A stretch of DNA of 25,482 nt from SLNP01 sp964446435 (lineage in GTDB: Bacteria > Bacteroidota > Bacteroidia > Bacteroidales > VadinHA17), in assembly GCA_964446435.1 (NCBI GenBank), contig CAYUOS010000033.1:1-25482 (forward strand), given 5' to 3'. Within the stretch, counting starts at the first letter, position 1, and every line of letters begins with the position of its first letter. Under the pieces are notes generated by a model. It saw only the letters and a list, made by a program, of their open reading frames with translations. It was not told the origin of the DNA and searched no databases. A program made the translations under genes and the position numbers. Of the stretch, positions 16,083 to 24,149 are shown one piece after another.

Positions 16083-17141
16083 CTATTGATTGTTGTCGTC
16101 TTCAGGCTTATTATACCATTCACCTACTATCATGCCCTTCTTATAGCGACCCCTGCTTACAACCTCACCCGCTTCGTTATACTTGATATATTCGCCATGA
16201 AGCAGGTCATTGCGGTAGTTGATAATCTCCTTTTCCCTGGTAATCAGCAGCCTTCTGCATGTACCTGTTACCACTGCCCCCGTGCTGTCGGTGGTCTCAC
16301 AGGGATAGGTCTCATAACCCGCCTGGTAATACCATGTTTCAGTGCCATGCTGAAGCCCCTTCGAATAGTTCGAAACCAGGTAAAGCTCACCAGCCTGCTC
16401 AATCGGCAGTCCGGTATTCTGGTCATTAGACGGGAACCAAAACCTCCTTGTTCCGTGAAGCTCTCCGTTGCGATAATTAGACTCCTGAACCACATAACCC
16501 TTCTGATCGTATATCCTTACAACTCCGTGAGGCTTACCTGCCTTCAGAGTGTATTCGGCCAGCAGTTCACCGGTGGGATAAAACTCCTGCCTGGGTCCGT
16601 CTCCTCCCTCCGACAATCCGGCCGACCTGTCAGCAAGATATATTGTGTAGGCTGTATATGAATAATCAGAGTCCTCATCTGAAGCAACCTCCTCGGCACT
16701 GAACAACAGCAGCAGTCTGCCATCGGAATAGATTGGCACACCGGCCTCGCGAAACTCCTTCGAGCGATCCTTCCTGAAACCATTGCTCTTCATTGAATTG
16801 AAGATCCTGTTGTATAGGTCAAACTCAAAAACTGTATAGTAAAGACCTGTTACCGAACTTCCCCGTGATATCAGGTTCAGGTATGCCGGTGCCGATGATG
16901 AGTACTCGTCATAATACTCTGAATAGTCAATGCCGTAAGACCATGAGTCATATCGTAACCCATTCGCTTCATCATTCTCCGTTTCCGACAAAGACCATCC
17001 CGCGTTACCAAGCATGGCAGTTGCTGATTCAGTAGTGCCGCCCCTGAAGATACCGACCAGATCGGAGAGATTAAGAAACTGTGAGTGTGCAGTTAAGGAA
17101 AGGATTAGCCACAATCCGGAAAAAACAAGAATACGTCTCAT
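16083..17141 (-). CDS. Secreted MORN/YwqK-type repeat protein of unknown function
   Basis: This is a 352-residue exported protein. I chose the ATG at 17141 because it begins a clean signal peptide (MRRILVFSGLWLILSLTAHSQ). A GTG at 17180 would put 13 unlikely residues before it. The first half is acidic and Tyr/Ser-rich with no family I recognise (WSYGIDYSEYYDEYSSS). The second half has MORN_2/YwqK-like repeats with the pattern 'G..HG....Y...G....': KAGKPHGVVRIYDQKGYVVQ, YRNGELHGTRRFWF, YSKGLQHGTETWYYQ, YRNDLLHGEYIKYNEAGEVV, YKKGMIVGEWYN. In other bacteria such repeats occur in surface or antitoxin-like proteins, but no toxin partner is visible. A strong predicted promoter lies upstream, and yifB follows after 59 bases. 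Function is unknown. Confidence 0.8.
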   Translation of the reverse strand: MRRILVFSGLWLILSLTAHSQFLNLSDLVGIFRGGTTESATAMLGNAGWSLSETENDEANGLRYDSWSYGIDYSEYYDEYSSSAPAYLNLISRGSSVTGLYYTVFEFDLYNRIFNSMKSNGFRKDRSKEFREAGVPIYSDGRLLLLFSAEEVASDEDSDYSYTAYTIYLADRSAGLSEGGDGPRQEFYPTGELLAEYTLKAGKPHGVVRIYDQKGYVVQESNYRNGELHGTRRFWFPSNDQNTGLPIEQAGELYLVSNYSKGLQHGTETWYYQAGYETYPCETTDSTGAVVTGTCRRLLITREKEIINYRNDLLHGEYIKYNEAGEVVSRGRYKKGMIVGEWYNKPEDDNNQ

Positions 17142-17223
17142 AACAATAACATTAAGTACCGGCCTCAGCGGAAAAGACACTTGGAATATCTCAGGGGATT
17201 TTCGAATTGTATTTTCACAGATT

Positions 17224-17254
17224 CAAAAGTATTATCTGTAGCTGTCATTTCCAA
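17224..17254 (-). promoter_or_regulatory. Promoter for the MORN-yifB-siaB-like unit
   Basis: On the minus strand TTG (17252-17254) is followed after 20 bases by TACTTTTG (17224-17231), a full match to the Bacteroidota -33/-7 pattern TTG-N19-21-TAnnTTTG. It predicts a start near 17215 and a leader of about 75 nt to the ATG at 17141. It sits just beyond the terminator of the upstream metalloprotease gene, as expected for a new transcription unit. Confidence 0.62.
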
Positions 17255-17262
17255 GAAATGGA

Positions 17263-17297
17263 TAAAAAAAGAGGCAGCAGTACATATCACTGCTGCC
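17263..17297 (-). terminator. Rho-independent terminator of the M6 metalloprotease gene
   Basis: Read on the minus strand, GGCAGCAGT (17289-17297) pairs perfectly with ACTGCTGCC (17273-17281) around a 7-base loop, and TCTTTTTTT follows. It lies about 30 bases past the metalloprotease stop and directly before the next promoter. The 9-bp GC-rich stem plus T-run is a textbook intrinsic terminator. Confidence 0.88.
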
Positions 17298-17325
17298 TGC
17301 TTCAACTCCATCTCTCTATGGTGAT

Positions 17326-19338
17326 CTAATTTCTTACGGTGATGACAGCCTCCCTGATTACCGACGGGTCACTTTCTGAAACAGCCGTAACGGTGATAGT
17401 GGCACTGCTTCCTTTTACAGCCGGGGGCTTGATATATACCGGTATGTCTGAAGACTCGCCAGGTTTGAGGGTAGCCAGCTCATTCAGCACTATCGCTTCC
17501 CAGCCGTCACCCGAAACCGAAACCTTAATCCTGTATATATCATTGGCAAGCCAAAGGGCAGCATCCCTGACCTTATGTACCGAACCGTCAACCGGCGCCA
17601 CCGGGTCATTATTGGTAAGTGTAAACCCGACCTTCGCCACCTTCTGGCCGATACGTGATACACTTGGTGCAGACAGGGCAAATGAACGCACCCGTCCGCC
17701 TGACTCCTCCGTTGAACGCACTCCCAGGGTATATGTAAGAATACCTCTCTTGTCTCGCTTAAGATCTATAATATAGAAATGAAGGGCATTGTCGCTGTCA
17801 ATATACTCGAACTTGCTGCCTGAATTAAGACCCGCATGGAACAGGGCATCATTCAGCTGCCTGTAGTCTGCTATCGTTCTCATTACCGGTGTGCCGTCAG
17901 GCTTCACGAAATCAATCATATTGATATCTTCAGGATGAGCATCAATCACCCAGTTGAAACAGTTGAACTGGTTGGGACCACCATTGCGACCCTCCCTGTC
18001 CTTGTTCTTGGCAAGCAACACTCCGTTGTCTGGACAGAATGAATCATAGCCCATTCTCTGAATAACCTCCATTGAGTAATAATTGAAGGTTGGATTACCC
18101 TGTGACAAAGGATTCTCTGCAGGGTCATCCCATGGTGTCCGGTCATGAGGCTCTTCACCGTCAAGCCTTACAATCAGGCCCGCAAACGATCCCGGAATCG
18201 GCTCAACAGCACGTGCCGTCACCTGGGCCACAGCAAGTCCTGTCTCTGCAAGGCCCGTCCTGCTCAGTGTAATTACCTCATCCTCGGTTATGAATCCATT
18301 CACCATTCTGTTGCGGAGCATCAGGCCTGCCGGCATTGAAGCACCCTGTGTCGGAGGAACAACCCATCGCATGTGAGGCCCGCCGGGACCGTTGAAACAT
18401 CCGCGGTCCATCATATCCCACGGACCCGAACCGGCTCTCCTGTAGGGCAATACATACGGATTGTTGTTATTGTCGCCTATCCTGAAGGCAAAGTGACCCA
18501 GCTCGTGAGTGATCGTTCCCGAGTTTTCTCCCTGCCTGATCGAGGAGAGACCCCATTGCATCTGACCCGCCTTCCATGATGTCCACTCGACATATCTTGT
18601 AGGAACCCAGCGTGGCATATCAGGATTCGGGTTTCCCCACTCAGGAGGAATATCATCCTTAGTCTGAAACTTCATCTCCCCAAACTCCTGCCATACACCT
18701 GTCTCATCATAACCTGCATATATCCGGAGAATCGCATCATAGTTTGGCTTTATGTCTCCCTTGTCTGCCCTCCAGAGAGAATCAACATGAGGTTCCATCC
18801 TATACCTTGCGATACTGCCATCGGGTGTCTGGTCGTGCTGATTGTGCTCGTTCAGACCGTATGCCCAATGAGGCCTCGGCATTCGGTACGGACCAAATGG
18901 TTCCAGAACAGTGATGCCAAACTTGCCCCTCGACTGCTCCATCCAGTACCCGTTAATCGTATGCCCGAAGTTATATTCATTGGGCTTCAGCCAGAAATCA
19001 GCGTAGAACTGGGGAACCGCATCCCTGCTGACAGGGTCAACCTGGGGATTACCGAAGAGGTCAGAATGCTTTGGCTGTGTAATTACAAAAGGCTGGTCGG
19101 AAAAATCAACCGCCACCAACGCCATCTTGAATTCACGCTCTGGCTTCAGGGCAGGGTCAGCCCAGTTGATACCGGGTATGGGCCTGTAATCATCCCATGT
19201 CATATCATCCTGATCCTGCACCATCTGCGGATCAATCGGTCCCGGAAATTCTTTCAGCGAACCTCCGCACGACCAGGTGCTTACTAAGGCAATCACCACT
19301 ACCAGCGATACAAACGCCCTGACAATTACTCTCATCAT
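17326..19338 (-). CDS. M6-like zinc metalloprotease lipoprotein
   Basis: This 670-residue exported lipoprotein has a leader ending VSTWSC, with lipidated Cys24. The catalytic domain resembles the M6 (immune inhibitor A) family. It has an N-terminal core segment MALVAVDFSDQPF at 72-84, the zinc motif GTITHELGHFAFRIGD at 274-289 with H278, E279 and H282, and then SGPWDMMDRG, the met-turn-like segment. A C-terminal beta-sandwich (about 555-670) with VGFTLTNNDPVAPVDG and LKPGESSDIPVYI resembles CARDB/NEW3-type domains. It probably digests protein outside the cell or at its surface, and the substrate is unknown. Tandem ATGs at 19338 and 19335 are both possible starts. It has its own terminator and lies 132 bases downstream of lapA on the same strand. 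Confidence 0.85.
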   Translation of the reverse strand: MMRVIVRAFVSLVVVIALVSTWSCGGSLKEFPGPIDPQMVQDQDDMTWDDYRPIPGINWADPALKPEREFKMALVAVDFSDQPFVITQPKHSDLFGNPQVDPVSRDAVPQFYADFWLKPNEYNFGHTINGYWMEQSRGKFGITVLEPFGPYRMPRPHWAYGLNEHNQHDQTPDGSIARYRMEPHVDSLWRADKGDIKPNYDAILRIYAGYDETGVWQEFGEMKFQTKDDIPPEWGNPNPDMPRWVPTRYVEWTSWKAGQMQWGLSSIRQGENSGTITHELGHFAFRIGDNNNNPYVLPYRRAGSGPWDMMDRGCFNGPGGPHMRWVVPPTQGASMPAGLMLRNRMVNGFITEDEVITLSRTGLAETGLAVAQVTARAVEPIPGSFAGLIVRLDGEEPHDRTPWDDPAENPLSQGNPTFNYYSMEVIQRMGYDSFCPDNGVLLAKNKDREGRNGGPNQFNCFNWVIDAHPEDINMIDFVKPDGTPVMRTIADYRQLNDALFHAGLNSGSKFEYIDSDNALHFYIIDLKRDKRGILTYTLGVRSTEESGGRVRSFALSAPSVSRIGQKVAKVGFTLTNNDPVAPVDGSVHKVRDAALWLANDIYRIKVSVSGDGWEAIVLNELATLKPGESSDIPVYIKPPAVKGSSATITVTAVSESDPSVIREAVITVRN

Positions 19339-19400
19339 ATAATCAATGTATTTGTTAATAGGCTCAAGATATAGTGCAAGGTACGAAAAAACTTTTACGC

Positions 19401-19419
19401 AAGTGTTGTTTTAACACTT
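19401..19419. repeat. Short inverted repeat between lapA-like and metalloprotease genes
   Basis: AAGTGTT (19401-19407) and AACACTT (19413-19419) form perfect 7-bp arms around 5 bases. On the minus strand a T-run follows only after about 10 bases, so it is a poor terminator for the lapA-like gene. It might instead be an operator upstream of the metalloprotease gene. It could be chance in AT-rich sequence. Confidence 0.3.
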
Positions 19420-19470
19420 ATTAATCGTTCGACCCGACAGACCTGCTTTCAGCCTGCTGTAAAACTCTCT

Positions 19471-19707
19471 TTAAAGAGGTGGTTCCTCTTCCCTGGCCAT
19501 GGTCGATGAGAGAAGGGTGCGGAACAGCGAAACCAGCATACCCCCTGTCATCATGCCAAAGAAATAGGTAAGTATGATTACAATTGCCTTGGGCAGCGAA
19601 AGGCTCCAGTTAAAAAGCTTAACTGTCATTACCCCCAGATTCTGGAGACTGAATATAACTATCAGAATCAGAAGAATAACACTCAAAATAATCTTTATCT
19701 GTTTCAT
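19471..19707 (-). CDS. Small LapA-like (DUF1049) membrane protein
   Basis: This 78-residue inner-membrane protein has two hydrophobic helices at about 5-23 (IILSVILLILIVIFSLQN) and 40-64 (AIVIILTYFFGMMTGGMLVS), and a charged tail (MAREEEPPL). The pattern FSLQNLGVMTVKLFNWSLSLP followed by a second helix ending in Gly and then SLFR is that of LapA/DUF1049 proteins, which in E. coli work with LapB in lipopolysaccharide assembly control. No lapB is seen nearby. The length fits the family. It begins 38 bases downstream of a predicted -7 box and is divergent from the hydrolase gene. Confidence 0.8.
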   Translation of the reverse strand: MKQIKIILSVILLILIVIFSLQNLGVMTVKLFNWSLSLPKAIVIILTYFFGMMTGGMLVSLFRTLLSSTMAREEEPPL

Positions 19708-19744
19708 CTTTTAATATTTTTCCGTTTACTGAACTATTGTACAG

Positions 19745-19752
19745 CAAATGTA
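19745..19752 (-). promoter_or_regulatory. Candidate -7 box of the lapA-like gene
   Basis: On the minus strand TACATTTG matches TAnnTTTG exactly, about 38 bases before the ATG at 19707. No TTG is found at the usual -33 spacing, so the call rests on the -7 box and its position alone. Confidence 0.42.
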
Positions 19753-19836
19753 ACGAAATTAGGCCATGCATCATTTGTTCAAATACCAGGTCATTATGGT
19801 GCGTTTTAAAAGTCTTATCATTAAATCTGGAATTTC

Positions 19837-22020
19837 ATGAAAGCAATTAGTTTAATCAGGAAAGCAGCAATAACCACCCTGATGCTGGTAGTCTGCTTCT
19901 CAGGCATAAGTGCACAGTCAATAACAGGCGACTGGTACGGAATTTTGGATATTCAGGGTATACAACTCAGAATATCACTACATGTAGCATCGACAGAAGA
20001 AGGTTATTCATCAACCTGGGATAGTCCTGATCAGGATGTATTCGGAATTCCGTCGAGTTCCACCTCCTTTAAGTTTCCCAATTTCAGCTTTTCACATGAA
20101 GGTGCCCGCTTCATTTACAGAGGAGAAGTAAATAGTTCCTATACTCTGATTGCAGGAACTTTTGAGCAGAATGAGCAACATATGTCGCTTATCTTCACCC
20201 GCGAGCCAATTGAGCCAGACCCACACAGCTTTGAATCACTGATGCAAAGGTACATAAAGGAGGAGGTCTATATAACCATGAGAGACGGAGTCAGGTTGTT
20301 TACCTCGATCTATACGCCGCGCAACCCGTCAGGGTCATCTCCTATTCTTCTTAACCGTACCCCGTACAATATTGAACCGGCCGGACCCGGCAATTTCAAT
20401 TTTTTCATGCAAGTCTATGGCAGGTATGCTGATGATGAGTACATTATGGTATTCCAGGATGTCCGGGGCAGATATATGAGCGAGGGAGTTTATGAGGATA
20501 TACGACCAGTTATTTCCGGCGTAAGAAGCCTTGACGACGTTGATGAAACTACAGATACATGGGATACTGTAGACTGGCTCGTTAAAAACGTTTCCAACAA
20601 CAATGGCAATGTCGGTATTTTCGGGATATCATACCCCGGGTTCTATTCAACAATGGGGCTGATAAATGCTCACCCGGCGGTAAAGGCTGTCTCTCCTCAG
20701 GCTCCGGTTACAGACTGGTTCATTGGTGATGACTTCCATCATAACGGTGCTTTCTTCCTGATAGATTGCTTCAGCTTCTTCTACAGCACAGGACATAAGT
20801 TCAGGGCACCCTCAAGACAGGGGTTTCCGGGATTCAGGTGGCCAGTCCCCGACAACTATGAATTCTTCCTTTCATTGGGTGCCATAAGAAACATCTCACC
20901 CCAATTCTTCGGAGATAGTGTATCATTCTGGAATGACGCATTTGCCAATCCTGACTATAATGATTTCTGGAAGTCAAGAAACCCCAGACCGCATCTTAAG
21001 AACATTACACCGGCAGTGATGACTGTTGGCGGATGGTTCGACGCTGAAGACCTCTTCGGGGCTCTGCGCACCTATGAAGCTATTGAGAAACAAAACCCCC
21101 CTTCCCTTCAGAATTTCCTTGTTATGGGTCCCTGGTCGCACGGACAGTGGGCTTTTGGCGAGGGAACCAACGTGGGCAATATCTATTGGGGGAAAGATGC
21201 AAATGAAAGATTTATCATGCTGGAGAAGGAGTTTTTCAACCATCACCTGAAGGGAGAAGGTAACGGTAAATTTCCCGAAGCGGTCATTTTTATTACAGGC
21301 TCAAACGAATGGAAAGACTTCGACTCATGGCCACCAACCAATGCGGTTGAAAAAAACCTTTATTTTCAACCCTCAGGTAGGCTCGCATTCGAACCGTGGC
21401 CCGGACGACCAGGTTATGATGAATATGTCTCCGATCCGATGAAACCCGTTCCATATACCCAGGCAGTCCATACAAGAAGAACGGCAGAGTATATGACCGA
21501 CGACCAGAGGTTCGCCGCGAGAAGGCCTGATGTAATGGTCTATCAGACAGATGTACTTACAGAGGATATTACCATTACAGGACCCATTACTGCAAGTCTG
21601 TTCGTCTCGACAACCGGCACAGATGCCGACTACATAGTAAAGCTGATTGATGTTTTCCCTCACGATAAGACTGCCAGTGAAGGTGAAGAGGTAAATGTGC
21701 CATTGGGAGGATACCAAATGCTGGTTAGAGGCGAAGTGCTCAGGGGAAGGTATCGAAACAGCCTGGAAAACCCTGAGCCATTCAAGCCGAATGTAATCAC
21801 AGAAGTAACATACGATATTCCTGATGTAGCCCATACATTTAAAAAAGGACACCGGATCATGATACAGGTACAAAACTCCTGGTTCCCCCTTGTTGACAGA
21901 AACCCTCAGAAATTCGTTAACATATACGAGTGTACTGAAGATGATTTCCAAAAGGCAACCCATAGAATATATTTCGATAACAAATATCCATCCCACATCA
22001 GGGTGAAGGTCCTGAAATGA
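19837..22020 (+). CDS. Secreted CocE/NonD (S15-like) alpha/beta serine hydrolase
   Basis: This 727-residue exported hydrolase has a signal peptide ending near FSGISAQ (residue 27). Residues 28-122 form a beta-rich domain (ITGDWYGILDIQGIQLRISL; WDSPDQDVFGIP; GTFEQNEQHMSLIFTRE) that I recall in front of several Bacteroidota alpha/beta hydrolases. The catalytic domain has GISYPGFYS with nucleophile S265, GGWFDAEDLFG with likely acid D402, and GPWSHGQW with H435, the arrangement of alpha-amino-acid ester hydrolases and X-Pro dipeptidyl-peptidases. A C-terminal jelly-roll domain (about 560-727) includes GPITASLFVSTTGTDADYIVKLIDVFP. It may cleave peptides or acyl esters in the periplasm. Substrate is not readable. 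It is a single-gene unit with a terminator. Confidence 0.9.
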   Translation: MKAISLIRKAAITTLMLVVCFSGISAQSITGDWYGILDIQGIQLRISLHVASTEEGYSSTWDSPDQDVFGIPSSSTSFKFPNFSFSHEGARFIYRGEVNSSYTLIAGTFEQNEQHMSLIFTREPIEPDPHSFESLMQRYIKEEVYITMRDGVRLFTSIYTPRNPSGSSPILLNRTPYNIEPAGPGNFNFFMQVYGRYADDEYIMVFQDVRGRYMSEGVYEDIRPVISGVRSLDDVDETTDTWDTVDWLVKNVSNNNGNVGIFGISYPGFYSTMGLINAHPAVKAVSPQAPVTDWFIGDDFHHNGAFFLIDCFSFFYSTGHKFRAPSRQGFPGFRWPVPDNYEFFLSLGAIRNISPQFFGDSVSFWNDAFANPDYNDFWKSRNPRPHLKNITPAVMTVGGWFDAEDLFGALRTYEAIEKQNPPSLQNFLVMGPWSHGQWAFGEGTNVGNIYWGKDANERFIMLEKEFFNHHLKGEGNGKFPEAVIFITGSNEWKDFDSWPPTNAVEKNLYFQPSGRLAFEPWPGRPGYDEYVSDPMKPVPYTQAVHTRRTAEYMTDDQRFAARRPDVMVYQTDVLTEDITITGPITASLFVSTTGTDADYIVKLIDVFPHDKTASEGEEVNVPLGGYQMLVRGEVLRGRYRNSLENPEPFKPNVITEVTYDIPDVAHTFKKGHRIMIQVQNSWFPLVDRNPQKFVNIYECTEDDFQKATHRIYFDNKYPSHIRVKVLK

Positions 22021-22044
22021 CTCTTAAACCGTTTAGATCAGATG

Positions 22045-22083
22045 AACCTGCAATTGTCAGATTAGGACCATTGCAGGTTTTTT
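22045..22083 (+). terminator. Rho-independent terminator of the CocE-like gene
   Basis: AACCTGCAAT (22045-22054) pairs perfectly with ATTGCAGGTT (22070-22079) around a 15-base loop, and TTTT follows, then CTTT. It begins 25 bases past the hydrolase stop codon. It separates the hydrolase from the tetR promoter. Confidence 0.82.
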
Positions 22084-22135
22084 CTTTAAATGAAAACTAT
22101 TTAGCCAAAATATTTCCAGATTAAAAATTTGTTTT

Positions 22136-22143
22136 TATTTTTG
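22136..22143 (+). promoter_or_regulatory. Candidate -7 box of the tetR efflux operon
   Basis: TATTTTTG matches TAnnTTTG exactly and lies 42 bases before the tetR ATG. The region is AT-rich, so a chance match is possible. The -33 area shows only a TTTC-like element. Its position just upstream of an inverted repeat supports the call. Confidence 0.48.
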
Positions 22144-22148
22144 ACCAC

Positions 22149-22174
22149 ATGGTTTAACTATCCGATTAATCCAT
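22149..22174. promoter_or_regulatory. Candidate TetR operator (inverted repeat)
   Basis: ATGGTTTAA, 8 bases, TTAATCCAT form 9-bp arms with one mismatch. The repeat starts 5 bases after the predicted -7 box and ends 11 bases before the tetR ATG, so it covers the expected transcription start. Binding there by the TetR-family protein encoded next would shut off the whole operon. That regulation is inferred from position and symmetry. Confidence 0.45.
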
Positions 22175-22185
22175 AAAATCAACAA

Positions 22186-22836
22186 ATGAAAAAGGACAAA
22201 CAGACTGAGGAGAAGATTTTTGAAGCTGCAAAGGAGGTATTTGCAGAAAGAGGGATGGATGGTGCCAGGATGCAGGAGATAGCTGACAGGGCTGGAATAA
22301 ACAAATCGCTTCTGCATTACTATTTTCGCACTAAAGAGAAGTTGTTCAGTGCGGTTTTTGACGATCTGGCAGAAATGATCTTCATGAAATTTGCCCAGAT
22401 ATTTTCACGTGACCTTCCTTTTGAAGAAAAGATAAGGCATTTCTTTTCGGAGCATATCGATTTTCTCAAGGCAAATCCCGGCCTGCCGCTCTTTATCCTT
22501 TCGGAAATAAACCGGAGTCCCGACAGGATGAAGAAGCTGACTGAGAAGATCAATTATAATTCTCTGTGGGAGACTGCCTTGAAAGATATTACTTCAGGTT
22601 CTTTAGTCTATCAAAACAGGAATATGCATATCAATCCAGCCGACATTCCTCAGCTTGTTACAACTGCTATTTCGATAACAGTATTTCCATTCGCAGCCAG
22701 AAATCTTATCTCCCCCATCTTGGAAAAGAATGGTGTTTCATTCGATACTTATCTTGAAGAGAGAAAGGATTTCGCTGTGAGATTCGTTATAGGTTTTCTG
22801 ACATCAAATAATAATCTGTATCAGAATGAAATGTAG
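22186..22836 (+). CDS. TetR/AcrR family transcriptional regulator
   Basis: This 216-residue DNA-binding repressor-type protein has the TetR N-terminal domain with TEEKIFEAAKEVFAERGMDG (7-26) and the helix-turn-helix RMQEIADRAGINKSLLHYYF (28-47), followed by RTKEKLFSAVFDDL. The C-terminal ligand-binding half is helical and variable. It is the first gene of an export operon and its last 11 bases overlap the start of the TolC-like gene, so the two are probably translationally coupled. It likely represses its own operon and is released by a compound the pump exports. The inducer is unknown. Confidence 0.93.
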   Translation: MKKDKQTEEKIFEAAKEVFAERGMDGARMQEIADRAGINKSLLHYYFRTKEKLFSAVFDDLAEMIFMKFAQIFSRDLPFEEKIRHFFSEHIDFLKANPGLPLFILSEINRSPDRMKKLTEKINYNSLWETALKDITSGSLVYQNRNMHINPADIPQLVTTAISITVFPFAARNLISPILEKNGVSFDTYLEERKDFAVRFVIGFLTSNNNLYQNEM

Positions 22837-24139
22837 AAAAATTCTCCCTGTTCTGCTTATTGCCTTCCTGGCTCCCACAGGACTTTATGCCCAGGAGACG
22901 ATGACTCTGGCTGAATGCATCGAAAAGGCATCTGCCAATCATAAACTCGCGATGGAAAAGGAGAGATATGCTGCCATCAGTGACCTCTCATCACAAATAC
23001 TCAGAAAAGCCTGGATGCCGGTTGCTGACTTGGGTGCATCATTTGTCTATAATTCCGATGTTGTTGACCTGGCAGGCACTTTGTCAGGAATTCCGGTTCC
23101 GGGTCTTGCAGATTTCATTCCCCCTGTTCCGCACTCGCATTACAGGGTTACAATGGAACTAAGCCAGCTCCTTTACGATGGTGGTGTTACCGGAGAGCTT
23201 GTGAGGCAGGAAGAGGCTGCGCTCAGGATTAACCAGAAGATTACCGAGACGGACATCTACGCTGCAGGCGAGAGGGTTATTTCCACATACTTTGGCATTG
23301 TGCTGCTCGATGAACAATACAGGCTTATCAACACATTTATTGCCTCAATTGAATCACAGATGGTCACAGCTGCCTCTGCTGTCAGGTCTGGCGTGCTCAC
23401 ACCCTCTGACCATGACATTCTGCTGGCCGAAAAGCTGAAGCTGGAACTGCAGGGCAGGGAGAACCGGAATCTGGCAGTGGCACTTCGAAATATTCTGGGA
23501 GAGATAACAGGCACTGATATAAGGGAGTCGACCCGTCTTATTACCGGCGAAGAGCCTGTTATCATTCCAATTAATGGAGACATTATTATAAAGAGGCCTG
23601 AAATTATCCTATTCGACCTTACCATCAGCAAGATTGAAGCTGGTGAAAAACTGATAGCAGCCGCCAGGAGGCCAAAGGCTTATGGGTTTGCGACCCTGGG
23701 TTACGGAAAACCTCCCGGAAACAACTTCTTCAGTGATTCATCTGAACCCTTCATAGTTACAGGCGCAACACTGCGATGGAATATTCACGACTGGAACATA
23801 TCGCGCCGTGAGAGAGAGATTCTGAATGTCAGGAGAGAAATCGCAGGTGCAAGAAAATCAGACATGGAGGAGAAGTTCCGTCTCTCACTCGAAAGAAAGC
23901 GGGCTGAAATAGAGAGTATCCGCGAGTCTGTCGCAATTCTGGGAGAAATAGCAGCAATCAGAGGCAGGGTATCTGAGACAATGTCATCAAGGCTCAGGAA
24001 CGGTACTATAACAGCCTCCGAATATATAGTCGCCACAAACCCTGAAAGAGAGGTGCTGATAAATCTTGAAATACAGAAGATCAACCTTGTAAAGGCTGGC
24101 TACGAATTTCTGTTTTTAACCGGAAGTGAAATAAAATAA
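22826..24139 (+). CDS. TolC-family outer-membrane efflux protein
   Basis: This 437-residue protein has a signal peptide (MKCRKILPVLLIAFLAPTGLYAQ) and the OEP/TolC pattern of two similar halves. Each half has a long amphipathic helical region and a beta-strand section. MTLAECIEKASANHKLAMEKE starts the first half, YRVTMELSQLLYDGGVTGELV is the beta-to-helix turn, and VTGATLRWNIHDWNISRREREI is the matching point in the second half. It would form the outer-membrane channel for the adaptor and ABC transporter encoded downstream. The ATG at 22826 lies inside the tetR gene and the adaptor gene follows after 10 bases. Confidence 0.9.
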   Translation: MKCRKILPVLLIAFLAPTGLYAQETMTLAECIEKASANHKLAMEKERYAAISDLSSQILRKAWMPVADLGASFVYNSDVVDLAGTLSGIPVPGLADFIPPVPHSHYRVTMELSQLLYDGGVTGELVRQEEAALRINQKITETDIYAAGERVISTYFGIVLLDEQYRLINTFIASIESQMVTAASAVRSGVLTPSDHDILLAEKLKLELQGRENRNLAVALRNILGEITGTDIRESTRLITGEEPVIIPINGDIIIKRPEIILFDLTISKIEAGEKLIAAARRPKAYGFATLGYGKPPGNNFFSDSSEPFIVTGATLRWNIHDWNISRREREILNVRREIAGARKSDMEEKFRLSLERKRAEIESIRESVAILGEIAAIRGRVSETMSSRLRNGTITASEYIVATNPEREVLINLEIQKINLVKAGYEFLFLTGSEIK

Positions 24140-24149
24140 CTACCACGAT

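Noticed and set aside
17142..17180. GTG start for the MORN-type protein
   Set aside because: It would bury the signal peptide behind 13 residues. The ATG at 17141 gives a normal leader.
21373..21996. 207-codon open frame on the minus strand inside the CocE-like gene
   Set aside because: It lies wholly opposite a well-supported S15-like gene and its translation shows no family motifs.
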